NCBI GenBank assembly: GCA_945928865.1
Contig: CAMENZ010000012.1
Location: 1-41,146, forward strand
DNA: 41,146 nucleotides
Direction: 5' to 3'
From: an uncultured Clostridia bacterium
GTDB lineage: Bacteria > Bacillota > Clostridia > Peptostreptococcales > Anaerovoracaceae
The notes under the pieces were generated by a model, which was not told the DNA's origin, searched no databases, and saw only the letters and a program-made list of their open reading frames with translations. Within the stretch, counting starts at the first letter, position 1; the number at the start of each line of letters is the position of its first letter. A program made the translations under genes and the position numbers. Below, one piece after another: positions 1 to 9,342 of this stretch.

Positions 1-456
1 TTTAACATTTTTTATGTTTTTTTAGAAGCTTTTTTCATCTTCTTTTTAAGTTCTTGACTGCTCTCATATTTTTGAGAGCTTTATTATATTATCACTTATT
101 GCTCACTTAGTCAAGTACTTTTTTACATTTTTTCAAAATACTTTTTCAATGTCTTTTCTCTATCCATAAACCATTATGTGAGAAAAAGTTGCAATAAATT
201 CGTCCGTTTTTAACGAACTTTGTTAGTTTATCACTTCCAACTATAAATGTCAATATCCTTTTTTCATTTTTTCAAAAATAATAAAAGTCATGCATTTCCT
301 CTAGCCAAAATCAAAAGGCATATTATATATAATATAATGTAGCTTTTTTTGATAAATCCTTCGGAGCTTATGCCTATATACACTAATAAGTTAATATTTT
401 TGCCCTTCCATATCTTCTGAACCCTTTATACAACCACTCCATGTCTTTTATTCACC

Positions 457-490
457 TTTATGCATAAACCCTTTGTTGTTTATGCATAAT
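457..490. repeat. Paired palindromes TTTATGCATAAA, operator-like
   Basis: TTTATGCATAAA (457-468) is a perfect 12-bp palindrome. A second copy at 479-490 differs at one terminal base. The centres lie 22 bp apart, about two helical turns, and together they also form a 12-bp perfect inverted repeat (458-469 / 478-489). This is the usual geometry of a dimer-of-dimers repressor site. No promoter or gene adjoins it closely, so the regulated gene is unknown. Confidence 0.45.
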
Positions 491-750
491 CTATTTTTAA
501 CTACCTTATCCAAAGCCCTCTTTGTGTTGACAATACACATTTTGAGGCTTTAACGCTTTATTACGAAAAAATCATCCTGTCTTTGCTGATGGTTTCAAGG
601 GTCTTATGATAATCATTTTTCTTTAAACTTCATAACATTTTATCTTTTACTACAGCTTTTAATCTTAGTTTTTTCAACATTTTCCCTGTTAAAACTTTGT
701 TAATTTACTTATATTTATGTATATTCCATGAATTTTTTCTTCATATTTTA

Positions 751-779
751 TTGACAAAGCCCATATAAATATATATAAT
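751..779 (+). promoter_or_regulatory. Consensus sigma-A promoter of nhaC
   Basis: TTGACA (751-756), a 17-bp spacer and TATAAT (774-779) match the consensus at all 12 positions. The expected start is near 786, followed by a SD site AAGGAGGA (827-834) seven bases before the nhaC ATG. Confidence 0.85.
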
Positions 780-841
780 GTGATAAATGTTGAAAGACAT
801 TACTTTATTTATTTAACTTAATATTTAAGGAGGATTTTATT

Positions 842-2335
842 ATGGGTAGAAAGATCCCTATGTGGCAGAGCATTTTAGTATTACTCTCCATGGTTGGCTT
901 CCTAGTTTGGGGAATCGTTAAAGATTCCGGTGGAGAAGCTCACATCGCACTTATTTTAGCTGCTTGCGTAGCTGGGTTCATTTCAATAATCAATGGTTGG
1001 AAATGGGCTTATTTAGAACAAGGTATCCTGGCTGCAATTAACAGATCCATGCAGGCTTGCTTAATCTTAGCAATCGTTGGTGCTATGATAGCATCTTGGA
1101 TGGCAGCAGGTACAATTCCTTCAATGATGTACTATGGTATCAAAATTATAGCTCCAGGCATATTCTTATTTACTGCTTGTCTTCTTTGTTCCATCGTTTC
1201 ATTAGCAACCGGATCCTCTTGGTCCACTGCCGGTTCCATGGGTGTTGCTCTTATCGGTGTAGGTACAGCCTTAGGTTTCCCTGAAGCCATGACCGCCGGT
1301 GCTGTTGTTTCCGGAGCATATTTTGGAGATAAAATGTCCCCTCTTTCCGATACAACTAACTTAGCACCTGCAGTATCTGGAGCTACTTTATTCGACCATA
1401 TAAAACATATGGTTTTCACTACCGGTGTTTCCATCGTAGTTGCTTTAGTCGCATATTTAGTAATGGGCTTTATGTACTCATCAAATTCTAGTGTAGACCT
1501 TTCAACTATCGATGAAATCTTAGGATTTATCGAAGGTTCTTCAAACATTAGCTTGTTAACCTTAATTCCGCCAGTATTCGTTATTTTAGCAGTAACACTT
1601 AAACTTCCTGCTATCCCTTCATTACTTGGTGGTGTATTCTTAGGCGTTCCTCTAATGTTTATGAACAATGCAGCTGTATCCACAGCTATCGATAAAGAAA
1701 CTGTTACATACTCCGTATTTAACATTCTTAATAACGGTATTTCCATGGGTGTTGTACCGGATGATGCTTCACCTGTTATTAAAGAGTTAGCCGGACTTCT
1801 TGAATGTGAAGGGCTTCAAGGTATGTTCTGGACTATTTCCCTTATCATGTGTGCTATGTGCTTCGGTGGTATCGTAGATGTAACCGGTATCATGAGTAAC
1901 ATTGCCGGCGCTTTACTCAAGGTTGCTAAGGGTAGAGGCGGATTAGTATTAGTAACTGAATTCTCTTGTATCGTAGTAAATGCTATATGTTGTGACCAGT
2001 ACTTATCAATCATACTTCCAGGCAGAATGTACAAAGAAGCTTTCGAAGATATGAAGCTTGCTCCAAAGAACTTATCCAGATGTTTGGAAGACTCCGGAAC
2101 AATCACTTCAAACTTCTTCTCTTGGAACACTTGTGGTGCTACTATGAGAACATTCTTAGGTGTAGACTCCGGATATATTCCTTATGCTATACTTAACTGG
2201 TTAAACCCTATAGTTTCTATCTTATTCGGTTTCTTAGGTATTACAATGACTAAGATGACAGATGAAGAGTACGAAAGAGTTATCGCTGAAAGAGAAGCTG
2301 AAAAGCAAGCTGCTCTTAAGGCATTAGAAGCTTAA
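842..2335 (+). CDS. nhaC: NhaC-family Na+/H+ antiporter
   Basis: This is a 497-residue polytopic membrane protein with many hydrophobic segments throughout and a charged C-terminal tail. The stretch GDKMSPLSDTTNLAP (about residues 161-175) is the signature of the NhaC branch of ion transporters, which exchange Na+ for H+ or, in relatives such as MleN, couple this to organic anions. The ATG has an excellent SD site and a consensus promoter, so it should be expressed as a single-gene unit ending at the terminator at 2466-2503. It converges on pflA. Substrate cannot be read from sequence; pH or sodium homeostasis during acid-producing fermentation is the likely role, and amino-acid or organic-acid antiport is the alternative. 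Confidence 0.85.
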   Translation: MGRKIPMWQSILVLLSMVGFLVWGIVKDSGGEAHIALILAACVAGFISIINGWKWAYLEQGILAAINRSMQACLILAIVGAMIASWMAAGTIPSMMYYGIKIIAPGIFLFTACLLCSIVSLATGSSWSTAGSMGVALIGVGTALGFPEAMTAGAVVSGAYFGDKMSPLSDTTNLAPAVSGATLFDHIKHMVFTTGVSIVVALVAYLVMGFMYSSNSSVDLSTIDEILGFIEGSSNISLLTLIPPVFVILAVTLKLPAIPSLLGGVFLGVPLMFMNNAAVSTAIDKETVTYSVFNILNNGISMGVVPDDASPVIKELAGLLECEGLQGMFWTISLIMCAMCFGGIVDVTGIMSNIAGALLKVAKGRGGLVLVTEFSCIVVNAICCDQYLSIILPGRMYKEAFEDMKLAPKNLSRCLEDSGTITSNFFSWNTCGATMRTFLGVDSGYIPYAILNWLNPIVSILFGFLGITMTKMTDEEYERVIAEREAEKQAALKALEA

Positions 2336-2465
2336 ATTTTATAATCATAGGCTTAAATAAAATCAAATGAAATTATGGCGTAGTTGTAAAGATGCACTAT
2401 TTTTACTTTTAATTTCATGAGTTGTAGAAGGCTATAAAATTAAAGAGCCTCCTACAAATTCTCCT

Positions 2466-2503
2466 AAAAAACCCCACCTTGAACTGACAAAGGCGGGGTT
2501 TTT
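2466..2503. terminator. Bidirectional intrinsic terminator between nhaC and pflA
   Basis: A 14-bp stem (A-run, CCCCACCTT paired with AAGGCGGGG, T-run) with one imperfect pair is flanked by five or more T residues on both strands. The odd pair is G-U on the minus-strand RNA and A-C on the plus-strand RNA, so it should work slightly better for pflA. A second imperfect hairpin lies at about 2423-2456. Confidence 0.85.
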
Positions 2504-2537
2504 GCTATACTGTATTGAATTTTTAGATTTTGAGATA

Positions 2538-3308
2538 TTATCTAATTGAGTCCTTTTCATTTAATGGTACTTGGCTGACAGCATCCACCGGTTTATGGTG
2601 TGCCTTAACTAACTTTCTGAGTTCATTTAACTTGCCACTATCCATAGCAGGAACTCCCTTAAGCCTGTAAGTCAAGCCCATTTTAGCATATTTATTAACT
2701 GCCATAGTATGATAGCCTAACAGCTCCACTCGTTCTATATACTTTATGCCCTTTATAAACTCATTTAAAGCCGCTATATCTTCCGGCTTATCATTTATAT
2801 CAGGAACTATAACTTGTCTAACCCAAACAGGCTTTTTATGCTCATTTATAACATCTATCAGCTTAAAAAGCTCATCCATAGGCTTAGCCGTTATGAATTT
2901 GAAGCCTTCTTCTGTAGTATGTTTAATATCTAATAACACTAAGTCACAGTTTTTAATTACTTCTTCAGTAAATTCATCAAAATATGTGCCGCTAGTATCT
3001 ATGGCTACCTTAATATTCTCCCTATGTAAAGCGGCTATAGATTCTAATAAAAATTTGCCTTGCATCAAAGGTTCACCGCCACTAAAGGTCACGCCTCCAT
3101 CTTTGCCATGATAAGTTTTCCCTCGCATAGCCCAATGAAGAATATCTTCCACCTCTAATAAGCCTTCTCCTTCGCCCTGTGGATCCCAAGAATCCGGATT
3201 ATGACAATATATACATCTAGCAGGACAACCTTGTAAAAAAAATACTGTCCTTATACCTGGACCATCAACTGCTCCAAAGCTTTCTATTGAATGAACTCTA
3301 CCTTTCAT
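2538..3308 (-). CDS. pflA: Pyruvate formate-lyase activating enzyme (radical SAM)
   Basis: The protein uses a 4Fe-4S cluster and S-adenosylmethionine to place the glycyl radical on PflB. The radical SAM cluster motif CPARCIYC (C28, C32, C35) and the N-terminal motif DGPGIRTVFFLQGC are clear, and the SAM-binding stretch TFSGGEPLMQ follows. I start at 3308 (MKGRVHS, 256 residues), because GGAGG lies five bases upstream of that ATG, while an in-frame ATG at 3320 has no SD site. The gene lies 114 bp downstream of pflB with a hairpin terminator between them, so it is probably expressed at a lower level by read-through from pflB. Confidence 0.95.
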   Translation of the reverse strand: MKGRVHSIESFGAVDGPGIRTVFFLQGCPARCIYCHNPDSWDPQGEGEGLLEVEDILHWAMRGKTYHGKDGGVTFSGGEPLMQGKFLLESIAALHRENIKVAIDTSGTYFDEFTEEVIKNCDLVLLDIKHTTEEGFKFITAKPMDELFKLIDVINEHKKPVWVRQVIVPDINDKPEDIAALNEFIKGIKYIERVELLGYHTMAVNKYAKMGLTYRLKGVPAMDSGKLNELRKLVKAHHKPVDAVSQVPLNEKDSIR

Positions 3309-3363
3309 CGAAGCCTCCATAAATAATCATAACATATTTTAGACAAATCACTTGAATTCATTT

Positions 3364-3388
3364 AAAAAAGGGTGTCTTATCGACACCC
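3364..3388 (-). terminator. Terminator between pflB and pflA
   Basis: On the minus strand GGGTGTC, a five-base loop and GACACCC are followed by six T residues. It lies inside the pflB-pflA unit, so partial termination would keep the activase sub-stoichiometric to the enzyme. Confidence 0.8.
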
Positions 3389-3422
3389 CTATACTAACAT
3401 ATTTTGTTGTAAAAAGCCAGCC

Positions 3423-5654
3423 TTAAACTCTTTCATGGAAAGTTCTAGCAATAACTTCCTTCTGATGATTTTTAGATAAGGCGTTAAATCTTACCGCATA
3501 TCCGGAAACTCTAACTGTAAGGTTAGGATATTTTTCAGGATTTTCATAAGCATCTTCTAATAAAGCTCTATTTAAAACATTTACATTCAAATGATGAGCT
3601 CCTCTTCCAAAGTATCCATCAAGAAGACCAACTAAAACATTCGCTCTGGTTTCAGGGTCTTTTCCCAATGTTTCAGGAGTAATAGAGAAGGTATTAGAAA
3701 CACCATCCTGACAAGTTTCCCAACTAATCTTGGAAACAGAGTTAAGAGATGCAACAGCACCGTGTTTATCTCTTTCATGCATTGGGTTAGCACCAGGTGC
3801 AAATGGAGTGCCTGCTCTTCTTCCATCAGGAGTATTACCTGTTTTCTTACCATACATTACATTGGAAGTAATAGTAAGAACAGATAAAGTATGAACAGAA
3901 TTTCTATAAGTAGGGTGCTTTCTTAATTCTTCAATAGTTCTTTCTGAAATCTTTACAGCAATTTCGTCAACTCTATCATCGTCATTACCATACTTAGGAA
4001 ATTCTCCTTCAGTTCTGTAATCTACGATAACACCATTTTCATCTCTAATTGGATAAACCTTAGCATATTTAATAGCGGAAAGTGAGTCAGCAGCTACAGA
4101 TAAGCCTGCAACACCAAACGCCATCAAACGCTTAACTTCGGAGTTTAAGAATGCCATCTGTGATCTTTCGAAGTCATACTTATCATGCATAAAGTGAATT
4201 GTATTCATAATGTTTACATAGAGTTCCATTAACCATTCTAAGTAAACATTGAATCTTCTCCAAGCTTCTTCAAAATCTATAGGTCCATCCGGAACCGGAT
4301 CCATCTGAGGTCCTACCTTCTCACCTGTTCTTTCATCAATACCACCGTTTAAGCCTAATAATAAAATCTTAGCTAAGTTACATCTAGCACCAAAGAACTG
4401 CATCTGCTGTCCCATCTGAATAGCAGATACGCAGCAAGCGATAGAATAGTCTTCACCATAACAAGGTCTCATCTTATCATCATTTTCATACTGAATGGAG
4501 TCAGTATCGATAGAAACCTGTGCACAGAATTTTTTAAATGGTTCAGGTAACTTTTCTGACCATAATACAGTAAGGTTTGGTTCCGGTGCAGGGCCTAAGT
4601 TATATAAAGTCTGAAGGAATCTATATGAGTTCTTAGTAACCTTATGTCTTCCATCCAATCCAAGACCGGCGATACCTTCTGTAATCCACATAGGGTCTCC
4701 ACCAAATAATTCATTATATTCAGTAGTTCTTAAGTGTCTTGCAACTCTTAATTTTAAAATATAGTCATCTATAAATTCCTGAATTTCAGATTCAGTATAA
4801 ACTCCATTCGCTAAGTCTCTTTCAGCATAAATATCAATGAAAGTAGAAGTTCTACCGATGGACATAGCCGCACCGTTTTCTTCCTTGATTCCAGCTAAAT
4901 ATGCAAAATATGTCCACTGAATAGCTTCCTTAACATCCTTAGCAGGTTCTGAAATATCAAATCCATAGGATTCTGCCATCTTCTTAATTTCTTTAAGAGC
5001 AACAATCTGATTGAAAACTTCTTCAGCAGTTCTAATATTTTCTTCACTCATAACATGGCGTGATGCGATAGCTTCATGATCTTTTTTCTTTTCTTCAATT
5101 AAATAATCAATTCCATAAAGAGCAGCTCTTCTATAATCTCCTATAATTCTTCCACGACCATAGGCATCAGGTAATCCTGTAATAAGTCCTAAGTGTCTAA
5201 CCTGCTTCATTTCCTTAGAATAAGCCTTGAAAACTCCGTCATTATGAGTTGTAATATATTCGAACATATTGTCAATTTCTTCAGGAAGTTTTTCACCAAA
5301 TTCTTCAACTTCGGATCTAACCATCTTAATACCGCCGAAAGGACAAATACCTCTCTTAAGTGGTTCGTCTGTCTGAAGTCCTACGATAATATCTTTACCC
5401 GGAACGATATATCCAGGTCCGAAAGCATTTATTCTCATGATTCTAGATGCATCAACCTTTAATGTGCCGCCTGCTTTTCTTTCAGCAACTAGAAGTTCCT
5501 GTACTCTTTCAAAACATTCTTTAGTTCTTTCTGTAGCCCCTGCTAAGAAACTAGCATCTCCATCATAAGGATGATAGTTTAACTTAATAAATTCCTCTAC
5601 ATCGATTCCATTTGTCCAATTTCCCTGGACGAAACCTTCCCATTCTTTTCTCAT
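3423..5654 (-). CDS. pflB: Formate C-acetyltransferase (pyruvate formate-lyase)
   Basis: This cytosolic glycyl-radical enzyme converts pyruvate and CoA to acetyl-CoA and formate. At 743 residues it has normal length. The catalytic cysteine pair is C407-C408 (IACCVSA), and the C-terminal glycyl radical loop RVSGYAVRF carries G718. The ATG at 5654 follows the SD site GGAGGA. A promoter with TTGAAA and TATAAT lies about 130 bp upstream. Presence of the CC pair distinguishes it from diol dehydratase and choline lyase members of the superfamily. Confidence 0.97.
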   Translation of the reverse strand: MRKEWEGFVQGNWTNGIDVEEFIKLNYHPYDGDASFLAGATERTKECFERVQELLVAERKAGGTLKVDASRIMRINAFGPGYIVPGKDIIVGLQTDEPLKRGICPFGGIKMVRSEVEEFGEKLPEEIDNMFEYITTHNDGVFKAYSKEMKQVRHLGLITGLPDAYGRGRIIGDYRRAALYGIDYLIEEKKKDHEAIASRHVMSEENIRTAEEVFNQIVALKEIKKMAESYGFDISEPAKDVKEAIQWTYFAYLAGIKEENGAAMSIGRTSTFIDIYAERDLANGVYTESEIQEFIDDYILKLRVARHLRTTEYNELFGGDPMWITEGIAGLGLDGRHKVTKNSYRFLQTLYNLGPAPEPNLTVLWSEKLPEPFKKFCAQVSIDTDSIQYENDDKMRPCYGEDYSIACCVSAIQMGQQMQFFGARCNLAKILLLGLNGGIDERTGEKVGPQMDPVPDGPIDFEEAWRRFNVYLEWLMELYVNIMNTIHFMHDKYDFERSQMAFLNSEVKRLMAFGVAGLSVAADSLSAIKYAKVYPIRDENGVIVDYRTEGEFPKYGNDDDRVDEIAVKISERTIEELRKHPTYRNSVHTLSVLTITSNVMYGKKTGNTPDGRRAGTPFAPGANPMHERDKHGAVASLNSVSKISWETCQDGVSNTFSITPETLGKDPETRANVLVGLLDGYFGRGAHHLNVNVLNRALLEDAYENPEKYPNLTVRVSGYAVRFNALSKNHQKEVIARTFHERV

Positions 5655-5786
5655 TTTATGTCCTCCGTATAAAATAAAATAATATAATATAATTTCAGTG
5701 CCTTAGCACATTTATTCCTTTATTTTCTCAAAATCTCTAAATAAACTGCTTACATTTAATCTTGTATACAGTATAAGGCTAATCGT

Positions 5787-5815
5787 ATTATATAGCAGCC
5801 CTCTATTATTTTCAA
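5787..5815 (-). promoter_or_regulatory. pflB promoter
   Basis: On the minus strand TTGAAA (5815-5810), a 17-bp spacer and TATAAT (5792-5787) form a near-consensus sigma-A promoter. The predicted leader of roughly 125 nt before pflB holds no structure I recognise. Confidence 0.7.
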
Positions 5816-5950
5816 GCCTTTTTTTGAGAAAAATCGTATTTTTTCAAGAACAATTTAACTGGGGTAAGCCCTTGATATATGCCTATTTTTTAACGAAACT
5901 TAAAGCCCTTCCAACTACCCATTTCTTTAAACAACAGCTTTCTGATATTA

Positions 5951-8206
5951 TTAAAAATACACCCTGATTAAAGCGGATTTTTCTGCAAAAATCTCTTTTA
6001 TTTTTTTCCAGTCCACCTTTAATTCCTTTTTCCTAATAAGAGTTTTATGGCTAATATCATTGACTGATACTTCATATTTTGCTCCTTTTCTATCTATGAG
6101 TTCTTCATAATCCATTATATATTCTGTTGTCATTAACGGTATTTTTCCCACATCAAAGCTTACAGATTCTAAAGAGTCAACTCCTGTCTTTAATCCTAAA
6201 GATTTCAGTAATGCCTTAGTTTCATTGTTATAAACATTTAAGCCATAATCCCATAAAAGTTCTATTCCTCTGGATTTTGCTTTATCACTAAACATTTCCA
6301 CCTGACCTAAGTTCCCCAGGTATAGCTTGCCTTCCAGCTTTTCAACAAAATCTAAAATTTCATCCCCTTTTCCCCTGAGCCAAAGATCCATCCTTCCCTT
6401 GGTTAAATTTTCAATATAAGGAATTATTTTTATATTTGAATTTTCTTTATAAAAAATTTGGCGATTTTCGCTTTGCATCAAATCGTAAATAGGCAATGCA
6501 TATTGAATTTCCTCACTTTTTAGACCCGTAGCTTTTATCTTTTCTTCAAGTAATTTAACCGGTCTACTATGGAAATCTTCTAAGTCGGAAAACCAAAATT
6601 CTAACCCCTTTTCTTCTAAAAAGGCGTCTTTCTCTTCGTAGGTGGCTTTAATACCCCTTTCATATTTTTTAGAAAAGCTGATTTTAAGTTCACTAAGTTT
6701 TTCAAGCCCTTCTCTTCTTATTTTATTAAGGCTAGCCAAAGGTAAATAAAGATTTTCTCCTAAATCCACCTTGACTTTTTCCAAATAAAATGGGCTATCT
6801 CCCGTTTTCTCCAGTTGCTTTTTAACATCTGCCTCTGTTATAGGTCGATTTAGAGCCTCGCTACATATAATTTCTTCATCAGAAATATTTACCTGTAAAT
6901 CCCCATCTATCAATGTGAGTTCAACCGGTAAATCTTTTGAAAGGTTAATTTCCATAGATATAGGTGCTTTTTTAAGTCCTCTGCCCTTATCAAAATCCGC
7001 CTCCCCAAAGGTTCTCCTAAGATCCTTCATCTGCTCTTCGGAAATCATACGATATATTTTATCACCGCGAAACACTTTTTCTTTTAAATCTCCGATTCGC
7101 AAAATCTTCCCATCTAAAGCTTTAATAAAAGTCACTTTAGTCGTAGTTCTAGGCTCTTCAGATTTTGAACGAATTTCTATAATATCGCCTTGTTCTATGG
7201 ATTTTGAGGTTAGAGGCTTAATATCTATTAAGTTTTTTCTTGAATCGGATACTACGGTACCTGCCAACACCCCATTATTCTTGGAAATTTTGCCTGATAG
7301 AAAGTCCTTAGGATTTCCTTTCTTAAGAAAGGCTTCCGTGAAGCCATTTCTATTGAAAATTTGTAAAAGGTTCTGTCTATCCTCTTTAGTTATGGCATTT
7401 TCTTTGAAACCCTGAATTATCTTGTCCAGTTGTTTTCTATAGGTTGAAACTACCTGAGCTACATATTCCGGTGACTTCATCCGACCTTCAATTTTAAAAG
7501 ATTTAACACCGGCTTTGACCAAATCATCAAGGTTGTCTATGAGTGCCATATCCTTGGGGCTTAGTAAAAAGCCTGCATCGGCAGATTTTGCTATTTCATA
7601 GGGAAGGCGGCAAGGCTGAGCACATACGCCCTTATTTCCCGAACGCCCACCTAAAATTCTGCTGAACTGACACTGCCCCGAATAGCAAAGGCATATAGCT
7701 CCATGTACAAAGGTTTCAATTTCAACATTCTCTTTAGTACAAGCTTTTATTTCTTCTAAACTCAACTCACGAGCTACAACCACACGCTCATACCCTAATT
7801 TTTTAGCAAGTCTGATGCCTTCAGCATTATATATGGTAGCCTGCGTAGATAAATGAAGTGGGAATTTAGGAAAATGTTTATGAATTAAATTTCCCAAACC
7901 TAAATCTTGAATTATTAAGGCATCCACACCTATTTCATAAAGATCTTTAGCGTAATGTAAGGCTTTATTCAGTTGATTATCCCCCATAAGAGTATTAAGT
8001 GTAACATAGGTTTTAACATTTCTCAGATGTCCGTAATCTATTGCCCTCTCCATTTCAGATAGGCTAAAATTGTCCGCTCCTATTCGGGCATTAAAAAAAC
8101 TACCACCTAAATAAATGGCATCTGCACCATTTTCGACAGCGGCAATATATTGATTTTTCCCTCCTGCAGGAGCTAACAGTTCTATCTTATTATCTATATT
8201 CTTCAT
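5951..8206 (-). CDS. U32 family protein with C-terminal DUF3656 (RlhA/TrhP-like)
   Basis: The first 20 residues contain the family hallmark ELLAPAGG, and residues about 173-201 carry the cysteine cluster (CYSGQCQFSR ... GVCAQPCR) that marks RNA-hydroxylating U32 proteins such as RlhA (23S rRNA C2501) and TrhP (tRNA ho5U). The C-terminal part is the long DUF3656 extension common in Clostridia, giving 751 residues. Annotation as collagenase-like peptidase is historical; prephenate-dependent RNA hydroxylation is the better supported role for the family. The start is fixed by the N-terminal motif. No SD site precedes it, and the predicted promoter ends six bases before the ATG, so the mRNA may be leaderless. 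Confidence 0.85.
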   Translation of the reverse strand: MKNIDNKIELLAPAGGKNQYIAAVENGADAIYLGGSFFNARIGADNFSLSEMERAIDYGHLRNVKTYVTLNTLMGDNQLNKALHYAKDLYEIGVDALIIQDLGLGNLIHKHFPKFPLHLSTQATIYNAEGIRLAKKLGYERVVVARELSLEEIKACTKENVEIETFVHGAICLCYSGQCQFSRILGGRSGNKGVCAQPCRLPYEIAKSADAGFLLSPKDMALIDNLDDLVKAGVKSFKIEGRMKSPEYVAQVVSTYRKQLDKIIQGFKENAITKEDRQNLLQIFNRNGFTEAFLKKGNPKDFLSGKISKNNGVLAGTVVSDSRKNLIDIKPLTSKSIEQGDIIEIRSKSEEPRTTTKVTFIKALDGKILRIGDLKEKVFRGDKIYRMISEEQMKDLRRTFGEADFDKGRGLKKAPISMEINLSKDLPVELTLIDGDLQVNISDEEIICSEALNRPITEADVKKQLEKTGDSPFYLEKVKVDLGENLYLPLASLNKIRREGLEKLSELKISFSKKYERGIKATYEEKDAFLEEKGLEFWFSDLEDFHSRPVKLLEEKIKATGLKSEEIQYALPIYDLMQSENRQIFYKENSNIKIIPYIENLTKGRMDLWLRGKGDEILDFVEKLEGKLYLGNLGQVEMFSDKAKSRGIELLWDYGLNVYNNETKALLKSLGLKTGVDSLESVSFDVGKIPLMTTEYIMDYEELIDRKGAKYEVSVNDISHKTLIRKKELKVDWKKIKEIFAEKSALIRVYF

Positions 8207-8212
8207 AGGTAC

Positions 8213-8241
8213 ATCATACTCTTTTTAAGCTTTTTTTGCAA
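8213..8241 (-). promoter_or_regulatory. Promoter abutting the U32 gene start
   Basis: TTGCAA (8241-8236), a 17-bp spacer and TATGAT (8218-8213) lie on the minus strand. The -10 element ends six bases before the ATG at 8206, so transcription should begin at or next to the A of the start codon. Confidence 0.6.
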
Positions 8242-8321
8242 TATATCTTTTTATATTGATTTTAACATCTATATTTTGTAAATATCAAAATAACTTTTTT
8301 TAAAACACAATCCCTTATACG

Positions 8322-8353
8322 AAAACAACCCTTGAAAATTCAAGGGTTGTTTT
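8322..8353 (-). terminator. Terminator of the arc operon
   Basis: A perfect 15-bp stem (AAAACAACCCTTGAA and its complement) with a two-base loop lies just after the arcC stop. The minus-strand RNA ends the stem in UUUU. Confidence 0.85.
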
Positions 8354-8366
8354 ACTATGTATATTG

Positions 8367-9311
8367 TTATGCAAATGTAATTACTGTACCTGTTTTTCCT
8401 TCAAGAGCATCGATTGCCTTATCAAGAGAAGTGATAATAGCCTTCTTAGTTGGGTTAGCTTTTACAAATTTCATAGCAGCTTGTACCTTTGGTAACATTG
8501 AACCAGGTGCGAACTGACCGTCTGCACAATGCTTTTCAGCTTCTGCATAAGTAAGCTTTCCTAAGTTTTCCTGGTTAGGCTTATTGAAGTTAATAGCAAC
8601 CTGTTCAACTTCTGTAAGAATCATTAAAGCGTCAGCTTCAACATTTTCTGCTAAAAGTTCAGCTGCAAAATCCTTATCGATTACTGCTGCTACGCCTTCA
8701 AGAGTGCCATCTTCTGTACGAACTACAGGAATTCCGCCACCACCACAAGTGATAACGATTGTAGAATCCCATAATCTCTTTACAGAGTCAAGTTCTACGA
8801 TTTCTGTAGGAATTGGGGAAGCAACTACTCTTCTCCAACCACGACCAGCGTCTTCCTTAACGGAATATCCCTTTTCTTCAACTAAAGCCTTAGCTTCTTC
8901 TTCGGAATAGAAAGGTCCAATTGGCTTAGTAGGATTCTGGAATCCAGGATCCTTACTATCAACAACCATCTGAGTTAAGAGAGTTGCTACCGGAGTTTTA
9001 ATTCCTCTCTTCTGAAGAGCAACCTTTAAAGCCTGCTGTAAGTGATATCCAATATATCCCTGTGACATAGCACCACAAACGTCGAAAGGCATAGCTGGAG
9101 TTACAGCCTTAGCTGCTTCAGAAGCAAGAAGAATTCTTCCTACCTGAGGTCCATTTCCATGAACTACTCCTACTTCATATCCCTTTTCTGCAAGGTCTGC
9201 AATACGTTCACAAGTTTCTTTTACTACTGCTAACTGAGCTTCTGCAGTTGGTTCCATTTTACCTGATTGTAAAGCGTTACCACCGAGAGCTACAACGATT
9301 TTTTCTGCCAT
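8367..9311 (-). CDS. arcC: Carbamate kinase
   Basis: This enzyme makes ATP from carbamoyl phosphate and ADP, the last step of the arginine deiminase pathway. At 314 residues it has family length. Visible signatures are VVALGGNAL at the N-terminus, VHGNGPQVG near residue 50 and the glycine-rich CGGGGIPV near residue 190. The ATG is preceded by AGGAG. It is the last gene of arcB-arcA-arcC, 31 bp after arcA, and is followed by the strong terminator at 8322-8353. Confidence 0.97.
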   Translation of the reverse strand: MAEKIVVALGGNALQSGKMEPTAEAQLAVVKETCERIADLAEKGYEVGVVHGNGPQVGRILLASEAAKAVTPAMPFDVCGAMSQGYIGYHLQQALKVALQKRGIKTPVATLLTQMVVDSKDPGFQNPTKPIGPFYSEEEAKALVEEKGYSVKEDAGRGWRRVVASPIPTEIVELDSVKRLWDSTIVITCGGGGIPVVRTEDGTLEGVAAVIDKDFAAELLAENVEADALMILTEVEQVAINFNKPNQENLGKLTYAEAEKHCADGQFAPGSMLPKVQAAMKFVKANPTKKAIITSLDKAIDALEGKTGTVITFA

Positions 9312-9342
9312 TTTGTATTTCTCCTAATTTTGTTTTAAAATA

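Larger units (their letters stand above)
1..841. other. Non-coding left-edge region
   Basis: No convincing gene is present in this very AT-rich stretch. A 7-bp hairpin (GCTCTCA / TGAGAGC, 60-79) and the double palindrome at 457-490 are the only ordered structures seen besides the nhaC promoter near its right end. A lysine-rich reading frame on the minus strand near position 1-60 has no start codon and an upstream stop, so it was not called. Confidence 0.6.

Noticed and set aside
1-60. Lysine-rich minus-strand frame at the left edge
   Set aside because: It is closed by a stop within about 25 codons upstream and has no start codon.
1132-1746. 204-codon minus-strand frame within nhaC
   Set aside because: It is an antisense shadow of a clear membrane transporter gene with promoter and SD on the plus strand.
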